Below are positions 58,059-64,000 of a stretch of 64,000 bases of DNA, piece by piece. Position 1 is the first letter of the stretch. Every line of letters starts with the position of its first letter. The position numbers and the translations under genes are program-made. The stretch spans positions 124,001 through 188,000 of the forward strand of contig NC_009406.2 in assembly GCF_000002875.2 (NCBI RefSeq), in the 5' to 3' direction. The notes under the pieces are model-generated. The model searched no databases. It had not been told where the DNA came from and saw only the letters and a list, made by a program, of their open reading frames with translations. The DNA comes from Leishmania infantum JPCM5 (taxonomy: Eukaryota > Euglenozoa > Kinetoplastea > Trypanosomatida > Trypanosomatidae).

Positions 58059-58158
58059 GGCGGGGGAGGAGGGGGGAAAAGGAAGGAAGGGAGAGGAAGA
58101 GAGACGTGACGTCTTCGCTCCCCCTCCCTCCCTTCCTCTCCCCCTCTCCTCCCCCGCC
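58059..58158. repeat. 100-bp nested inverted repeat, purine arm facing pyrimidine arm
   Basis: The left arm (58059-58093) is almost pure purine and the right arm (58124-58158) is its near-perfect reverse complement, with only a few mismatches in 35 nt. The 30-nt loop contains a second perfect palindrome, agacgt-g-acgtct (58102-58114). Both DNA cruciform or triplex and a stable RNA hairpin are possible. It lies in the 3' spacer of the IWS1-like gene. Confidence 0.8.
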
Positions 58159-58896
58159 TCTCCACTGCTTCTACTGCCGTGCAATCTCGATCACGCGCGG
58201 CTCCCTCAGCCCTTCTGTTCTCCGTCCCACTCTTCCCACTCGTTCGGCACGACGTGGGCAGCCGCACGCCCTCCTGTGAGGCCTTTTATGCGTGTCCTTT
58301 CGCCTGTACGTGAGTCTCGCATAGGCACACTCAAGTCGCTCAAGCATGGAAAGAAAGTGCCCAGAGAGAAATCAAGAGAAGAAATACACACATATATATA
58401 TAGCGAGCGCGCGTACCAGAACAATAGAGAAACGCAAGCGAACGAACCGCGACGAGGAGAGAGCGGAACCAGAATCGAGCTCACTGCCGACGTCCTGCCG
58501 GCATGCTCGAAGGTGCGCGACCCACAGGCCCACAGACGAGAGCGCGCGTGCGTAACGCAAAGGAAGGCAAATGCGAGATCGGATACGCGACAGCACCCAC
58601 CTTGTGCAAGCCCACCCCCTCATCCCCCCACCTGTGTCTCGAGGGGCCCAATACAGCGAAAAAAAAAAAGCAGCAAACCAACGATGACATCACCATTCCA
58701 TTCAAGATGCTGAAGCGGCACCAGGTAGAGGGGGGATGAGGTAAGCGCCGGCAGTGGCTGGAAGGTGACCGGGGAGGAGGGGGCTGACGCACTCTGTCCA
58801 AACTCCACAGTGAATAGACCACAGAGGGTGAGGAGGGGGAGACCGCACGGCTTCAGGGGGGGAAGGGGTAGCGGCTCTTGTCGCATACCCACAGTT

Positions 58897-60453
58897 TCAT
58901 CGTCGCGGGTTAATGTTGGCCTTCTCGATGTAGTCGCCCAGCTTACCTGAGACGTTTGTTATGGTTGCCGCCGGCGGCCTCCATGGTAGCACGCCGTTGT
59001 AAGATGTCGGGTCGCGCGGGTCGGGCTTCATGAACGACTTCTGGAAGGCCTCTGAGCACGTCTCTAGCACCTCAAATGGCGAGGCCACCGTCGGGTCGCG
59101 CTGGCACTTCCACACAGCCTTGCTTTTGTGCTCATCCATCTGGTCCTTGTCCGACGCGCCGCTGATCACGCGACTGAAAGTGGTCAGTAGCTGCACGCAC
59201 TTGCCCTTGTTGTCGATCGTCTCTTCGTTGTAGCGGCGAAGCGCGTTCAGGGCGCGGCCTAGGTCTGTCTTGATGAGGTGCTCGCGGCTCACACCCATGA
59301 ACGCAGTGAGGTCCTCCGTCGCAGCAATGCTGCCTTCCATCGGTAAAGAGACCAGGATATCGAGCGCTGCTGTGCGCAGCTCGTACGGCGCTGGATCAGC
59401 GCGGTCGACATCGTAGAGCCAGTAGCTCAGCTCCTGCAGGATGCCCGCCTCGACGAGCGGACCCACTATGTACCCCTGCCGGCACCGAGCCTGCACAATG
59501 CTCTTGAGAGCGACGCGGTTGAGCGGGAAGGCGCCGGGGAAGGTGTTGCGGCCGCTAATGATGTCTTCGTCCAGCTGTCGAGCCTTCGCCATCGCAGCGA
59601 CCAGCTCCTTGGCAATGGCGGCGAGCTCCGCAGAACTCGTCTTGCGCTGCGCCGCCTTTTTGACCGCCTTTTCGGTCCGCATCTTGGACTCGCGCAGGGC
59701 AGCCTTCTTCAAACGCGCCTCGATGGCGGCCGCCGCGTCGGAGAGATCGGCCGCCGGCACCAGCCCGAGCTCGCCATCCACATCATCCGCGCCGTCCGCC
59801 ATGCTCAGGAACATGCTCCCTTCACCACCGTCGTCGTCGTGGTCGTCCCTGCGCGCCTTGGTGCCCGTCTTCTTGCGGCTGCCGCTTGCCTTCTTGTGCT
59901 TGAAGGCCTTCTCCTTGCCCTTCGACTTTTGAGAGCCGGCCTTCTTGCTGCTCTTGTGCCTGTCCTTCTTCGACTGGGAGGCCTTGTGCAGTTTCTTCCA
60001 CCGCTTGTACAGCCTCTTACCCAACCGCTTTGCCGCCTTCTTATCCCCGATGCTCAGCAGCATCACGTCATCCGCGTGGCCGCCCTCCGCTGCACCGGCA
60101 GACGCTCCGCCGTGACCTTCCGCACCAGAGGGCGCGCCGCCGTCGCGAAAATCTACCGCATCCTCCACCTGCTCCTCATCGTTGTCAGCGACGTCGCTGC
60201 CGTCGTCCTCTTCGTCGCCGCCACTTCGCCCTGCCTCAGCGTCGTTGTTGTCGTTCTCCTCTGCGTCCGCGATGGTTGCGCGAAGGACGTGCTCGAAGGT
60301 CCAGCTACTACCGTCATCAGTGTCCGCGCCTGCAGCCGCCGGACTACCGGGCCCACCCCCCACGTAGCCGCTCGCGACGACTGAATCCTCGCTGTCCGCG
60401 TGAACGGGGAGCGAGGCGGGCACCAGGCCCAGAATGGAGTCTTCCTCCTCCAT
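58897..60453 (-). CDS. IWS1-like protein with a TFIIS N-terminal (LW) domain
   Basis: The 518-residue product has a long disordered N-terminus: an acidic part (about 45-125, Asp/Glu/Ser/Gly), then a Lys-rich part (about 137-205) that may hold nuclear-localisation signals. The C-terminal domain (about 310-435) is a four- to five-helix bundle: GILQELSYWLYD, LRTAALDILVSLP, LGRALNALRRY, NKGKCVQLLTTFSRVISG. That pattern fits the TFIIS N-terminal domain shared by TFIIS, Elongin A and IWS1. No zinc ribbon is present, so it is not TFIIS itself. IWS1 works with Spt6 in RNA polymerase II elongation. Two short motifs are each repeated in the disordered part (LGLVPA; MLLS/MFLS). The frame is open to a TTG at 60522; the first ATG is 60453. 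Confidence 0.75.
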   Translation of the reverse strand: MEEEDSILGLVPASLPVHADSEDSVVASGYVGGGPGSPAAAGADTDDGSSWTFEHVLRATIADAEENDNNDAEAGRSGGDEEDDGSDVADNDEEQVEDAVDFRDGGAPSGAEGHGGASAGAAEGGHADDVMLLSIGDKKAAKRLGKRLYKRWKKLHKASQSKKDRHKSSKKAGSQKSKGKEKAFKHKKASGSRKKTGTKARRDDHDDDGGEGSMFLSMADGADDVDGELGLVPAADLSDAAAAIEARLKKAALRESKMRTEKAVKKAAQRKTSSAELAAIAKELVAAMAKARQLDEDIISGRNTFPGAFPLNRVALKSIVQARCRQGYIVGPLVEAGILQELSYWLYDVDRADPAPYELRTAALDILVSLPMEGSIAATEDLTAFMGVSREHLIKTDLGRALNALRRYNEETIDNKGKCVQLLTTFSRVISGASDKDQMDEHKSKAVWKCQRDPTVASPFEVLETCSEAFQKSFMKPDPRDPTSYNGVLPWRPPAATITNVSGKLGDYIEKANINPRR

Positions 60454-61181
60454 ATTCTGACGAGTTTCGGCTGCCACCGGAAAAAAAATGAAGCACGACC
60501 GTACAGATGACGCCCAAAACAACGTGTTAATGCCTTAGGCCTGCCTCCAACAGGCACATGCACCACGGAAGGGGCAGAACGAGCGGGAGGGAGGGAGGGA
60601 GGGCCTGGGTTCGCCGTGTCCACAAGACCCAATCGCTGTGGGTGGGTATCTGTATGTATGGGCTCACGTACTCTGTGAACGCGTCCGCCAGCCATGTGGA
60701 CCAACACCGTGAGGGGGCGCGGGCGGGCGTACAAGCACGAGAGACAGAAGGTTCGGACACACACACAAGCACAGACGTAGAAAGACGCATGTGCCAAGAA
60801 AGACGGCGAGGGGATCAAATGCATGAATGAGAGCGAGTCCGCGAGAAAGAGGCCATGCGCACATCTCGGACAGCACTCGCGCGGCACCAGAGCGGCACTA
60901 TGGACTCCGGCGCCGCGTGTGTGATACCCGTGTTCCTGAAGCGATGCCTGCCTTGGCAACCTGCTCGTGAGAAATGTGCACACAACTGGCAGTCACGAGG
61001 AGAGCCTTCAGCTTGTGTGTGCGTGTGTGTGGGGGGGAAGGAGGGAAGGAATAGCAGTAGCAGGGACGGTCATGGCTAGCCAGACACATACGCAGATACC
61101 AACGCACGCACAGACCCCCCTTCCGCGTACACAAACTACGCAAACGCCGTTGTCACAGCCCTCAGCGGCCACTACTAGGAT
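60454..61181. other. Spacer between the IWS1-like gene and the RecA-like candidate
   Basis: A purine run at about 60480-60492 on the plus strand and GGGA repeats near 60587-60604 give pyrimidine tracts for IWS1 splicing. CA and GT runs are present near 60759-60768 and 61017-61031. No gene is seen. Confidence 0.6.
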
Positions 61182-63161
61182 CTACAGGTACCGCCACTGG
61201 GAGCTCCGCATCCATGAACCAGTGTACTGCATGCTGCTGGGTGTGCCAGATGAGCACGTCAGCACTCCCGATGGCCGACGCGAGCCACGAGAAGGGGGCC
61301 AGAGAGGCCCACTCGGACTGCTCCGGCGATTCTGCAGGAGGTTATCAGTACCGACGGCCCGCGTGCCAGCAGCTTCGCCAACAGTCGTCTTCATGAGATG
61401 CACACGGTACCGCCATGCCACGCTGAAAGGGAGGAGGAGCTCATCGTGCCGTGAAGTGGCGCCGCTCCTTGCATCGCAAGCCTCCATGTGGCGGTCGCCG
61501 TGCCGCAGCGGGCGCCACACGGAATCGCATTCGACGTACGCTACAGATAACTGCACGTCATGGAGGGAGACGGGCGGTGCCTGCGAGAACCACGTGCGCG
61601 CCGTGTGCGCAGCTGCGCCATCGGCTCGCGCCGCTTTCTTTCCTGGCTGGCGCTCGACCTCAACGCCGACCTCGCTGAAGCTCACCGCCGGAACCTGCGC
61701 CAGGGACCATGCGGCGTGAGAGACGGGCACGATTGGCGACGGATGCATGTGGGGGGAACGCAGCCGCTGTACCAGGTCTGAGGCGGCAAGCACCATCGCA
61801 GGAGATGGTAGGTCACCCCAAGCGTCGCTTCGGCTCTGCGGATGCCCGCCCGAGAGAGAGCTCACAGAAGCCGGGCTTTCTGACGGTGACGAGGAGGAAG
61901 GCCAGCAAGCGCCACCACCCCTCGCCACGCTCCCTCCCGCCTCCACCAACATCACCGCACACTTGAGACGACGCTGCAAAAGGCACAGCACGTAATGCAG
62001 AAGCGGGATGGCCTGACCGGACGCGCGCTCGAGCAGCGCTGACGTCGACATTCGCCCCATAAACCCGTCCACGATACACAGCGGTACGATGTCCACCTCA
62101 TGCAGCGTGGAGGTGCGAGCAGCCGTGGGGGACGACGCGGCAGCGGATAAGGCTGCCAACGATGAGGCGGGGGCAGCGGCAGCAGCGGTGGCCGTCACCG
62201 CACCGGAATCCGTGAAAGACAGCGAGGACGGAAACACCAACTCGGTCCTCATCTTCGGCTCCCTCGACGCACTAGGCTGCCCGCTGCCGCGCGAACATGT
62301 CACACCACACACACGTGAGGAGGGCGAGTTTGGCGTGCCTTCTGGACCCGAAGCCTCTGGAGCACCATCGGCTACGGTAACGGTGGGGAACGTGTAGGCC
62401 TGGCACACGGCGTAGAAGTCCTCCATGGAAGTGCAAGGCAGCACCTCTACTCGCCGCACAGCGTCCAGCACCGCTCGCTGACGGGCTCGAAGTTGAGCTT
62501 CGGAGTTGAGCGACTGCAAGCACGGTTCCGACGACGCCGTGCGAGCAGAAGCTGGTGACGAGGCAGTGCGCCCTGCACAGCCCATCTGTGTGAAGTTTTG
62601 GGCATCGTGCAGCGTTGCGGCGTCGCCTTGTCGCACGCTTAGTGCCTCTTGCCGCCGTGGCTGCAACGCCATCCACTGCCTTTCAATGGTCACCGCAAAC
62701 CTTGCCAGCGAGAAGGCTTGACTCGTCGGGGCGTTGAGGAACAGTACACGACCGCCGCGCAGCGCGTGTGCGGCGGCCACCTCGTAGGCCAAGCGCTGCT
62801 CAGCCGCTGGTGAAGCAAAAGAAGAGATGAGCGCTCCCTCGCCAGTCGCGGATGCACGCGTCGATGACGGCGCGGCGGCAGCGGCAGTGGTAACCAAGCA
62901 GACGGAATTCATGCCCAGCTCAGCGCACGCGTCGCCTGTGGTGCCCTCGTCGGCAGCCGCGGTAGCATCGAACGCTGCTGCCGGCGAAACGGAAGGTGCA
63001 TCTTTGCCCGTGTCAGAATCGCAACTGCTGGCGGCGTGCTGTAGCTTGAACACGTGCGGGGGCAACAGCTGTACCGGAATCGCATGGAGTCTCTGGACGA
63101 CCGACCTGGCACTCTCTCGGTGACGGTGGCGAGGGAGAACTGCGGTGGTAGTGGCGGGCAT
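61182..63161 (-). CDS. Hypothetical protein, possibly a degenerate RecA/Rad51-fold protein (659 aa)
   Basis: I do not recognise a named family. Three spaced segments recall the RecA/Rad51 core: a helix followed by GGRVLFLNAPTSQAFSLARFA (about 135-155), like the strand and helix after the P-loop in Rad51; VEVLPCTSMEDFYAVCQAY (about 238-256), like the segment before the second strand; and VDIVPLCIVDGFMGR (about 365-379), like a Walker B strand. The part where a P-loop should lie (about 85-105) is SVCLVTT followed by Ala-rich sequence, with no GxxxxGK[ST], so ATP binding would be lost. Inserts are Ala/Ser/Thr-rich. This is a weak, by-eye similarity. The frame starts at a GTG (63200); the first ATG is 63161. 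Confidence 0.65.
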   Translation of the reverse strand: MPATTTAVLPRHRHRESARSVVQRLHAIPVQLLPPHVFKLQHAASSCDSDTGKDAPSVSPAAAFDATAAADEGTTGDACAELGMNSVCLVTTAAAAAPSSTRASATGEGALISSFASPAAEQRLAYEVAAAHALRGGRVLFLNAPTSQAFSLARFAVTIERQWMALQPRRQEALSVRQGDAATLHDAQNFTQMGCAGRTASSPASARTASSEPCLQSLNSEAQLRARQRAVLDAVRRVEVLPCTSMEDFYAVCQAYTFPTVTVADGAPEASGPEGTPNSPSSRVCGVTCSRGSGQPSASREPKMRTELVFPSSLSFTDSGAVTATAAAAAPASSLAALSAAASSPTAARTSTLHEVDIVPLCIVDGFMGRMSTSALLERASGQAIPLLHYVLCLLQRRLKCAVMLVEAGGSVARGGGACWPSSSSPSESPASVSSLSGGHPQSRSDAWGDLPSPAMVLAASDLVQRLRSPHMHPSPIVPVSHAAWSLAQVPAVSFSEVGVEVERQPGKKAARADGAAAHTARTWFSQAPPVSLHDVQLSVAYVECDSVWRPLRHGDRHMEACDARSGATSRHDELLLPFSVAWRYRVHLMKTTVGEAAGTRAVGTDNLLQNRRSSPSGPLWPPSRGSRRPSGVLTCSSGTPSSMQYTGSWMRSSQWRYL

Positions 63162-64000
63162 CTTGACAGAACTGAAAAGACCCTTGCCCACGTTTTGCAC
63201 AACTAAGTTTGAGCGGGCTTTTGTTTACATTCTTTTTTTTTCCGCTCTGATGCAGAGCATGGGTAGAGTAGCGGAAGTCATCCTTTCCCCCGAGTTTGTG
63301 TGTGTGTAAGAGCGAGGCGTGTGAAAGAAAGCGAGGCGTCAGCGGTAGCCATGGTATCAGCGCTTGAGTTTGCTCGCCCTCTGCCGCTGTTGTTGTTTCT
63401 TCGGTAGGGGGCAGACTCTGTTTGTGAGTGGGGAAGTGAATGTGCGTGTCCTCCAACGGATGGCACGCACACGCACGCAGACTCCACCTGCGGCATTCCC
63501 GTATCAAGGCGCGAAAGCAAGGCAAACACGCGCCCAGAAATTTCAGAAGAGTCGCATGCGGGATGGGCACAACGAATGAAGTGTGCGCGTGTGCGCGAGT
63601 GCCGCGCGCCTCACCAAAGGGTCGTCTGCTGCTCGCAGTGCAGCCGCGCGCCCGAGCGAGCAGCTAGCCAGGGAGATCGAGACAGCACGGGAGCAAGGCA
63701 GTTACCAGGCGCAGCGACAGCCTCCGTCGCCTCGCGTACGCCGGTGCAGTCTGTACACTCCGACACACGCCCGAGCTTACATGCACGTGCATGAGCCCTA
63801 AAACTCACTCCTTTGTGTGTGTGTGTGTGTGTGTGTTCGGTGGCAAGGAGTCCAGTGAGACGAGTGAGGAAGAAGGCTAGCGCTCTGCCCCCCCCCTTCT
63901 CTCTCCCCTGTCATGACAAGCGAAGAGAGATGGAACATAAGAAGGCGAGGAGAGAGGGCCGCGCCCTACACCGCACACACGCCCACGCAGAGAAATACAT
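63162..64000. other. Right-edge non-coding sequence
   Basis: An A/T run near 63231-63243 (T on the plus strand), a GT run (63814-63836) and a C run near 63889-63897 are present. I see no gene. The upstream gene of the unit lies beyond the window. Confidence 0.6.
63814..63836. repeat. GT microsatellite
   Basis: About 11 uninterrupted GT units close to the right edge of the window, in sequence without a gene. Confidence 0.9.

Larger units (their letters stand above)
56751..58896. other. Spacer between GSK3 and the IWS1-like gene
   Basis: Besides the GSK3 splice acceptor it holds the nested inverted repeat at 58059-58158, a short TA run (58393-58401) and an A run near 58660-58670. Open frames of up to about 240 codons (57245-57970) lack coding character. 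Confidence 0.6.

Overview
The window reads as nuclear DNA of a trypanosomatid, most likely Leishmania. Coding DNA is GC-rich. All 19 convincing protein genes lie on the minus strand with no introns, separated by 0.5-3.7 kb spacers of CA/GT microsatellites and polypyrimidine tracts followed by AG, the form of spliced-leader trans-splice acceptors. Three copies of a retroposon-like repeat (SIDER2-like) sit between genes. This is one polycistronic transcription unit running right to left. The gene set (RPS15, long-form GSK3, DHCH2-like, MCP2-like) fits my recollection of Leishmania chromosome 22; that placement is from memory and unchecked.

In transcription order (right to left): a protein that may carry a degenerate RecA/Rad51-like core (61182-63161); an IWS1-like elongation factor with a TFIIS N-terminal domain (58897-60453); a long GSK3-type kinase (54564-56750); an EHD/dynamin-type GTPase with a possible mitochondrial leader (49584-51377); an EMAPII/AIMP1-type tRNA-binding protein resembling trypanosome MCP2 (47425-48672); ribosomal protein S15 copy 2 (45298-45756); the NatC catalytic subunit NAA30 (43655-44524); a large coiled-coil protein (37728-41594); RPS15 copy 1 (36255-36713); a protein built from about 16 nearly identical 61-residue repeats (30215-34141); an ELAPOR/KIAA1324-like cysteine-rich membrane protein (24809-28402); a protein with two degenerate cyclic-nucleotide-binding-like domains (18992-21175); the DNA primase small subunit (16050-17402); a large beta-propeller/alpha-solenoid protein, possibly a nucleoporin (11165-14992); three small hypothetical proteins (9525-10349, 7742-8773, 5857-6609); and a divergent FolD-type methylene-tetrahydrofolate dehydrogenase/cyclohydrolase (3714-5141). 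The leftmost 3.5 kb has no convincing gene.

The genes do not form one pathway, as is normal for kinetoplastid transcription units. Control is expected to be post-transcriptional, through 3' UTRs. The long spacers downstream of the ELAPOR-like, MCP2-like and GSK3 genes each carry one copy of the 518-bp repeat.

The points most worth a second look are: (1) the FolD-like gene continues in frame for 67 codons past its TGA and has lost the usual Gly-Arg of its NADP loop; (2) the 183-bp x 16 array is almost perfectly homogenised, including silent positions; (3) the three 518-bp repeats differ at only 1-3 positions; (4) a roughly 100-bp nested inverted repeat lies at 58059-58158; (5) the two RPS15 genes are identical in their coding region but have unrelated flanks; (6) the protein at 61182-63161 may be a RecA-fold protein that has lost its P-loop. 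Many open frames here begin with TTG or GTG, so I moved starts to the first ATG downstream of a plausible splice acceptor. All comparisons were made by eye.
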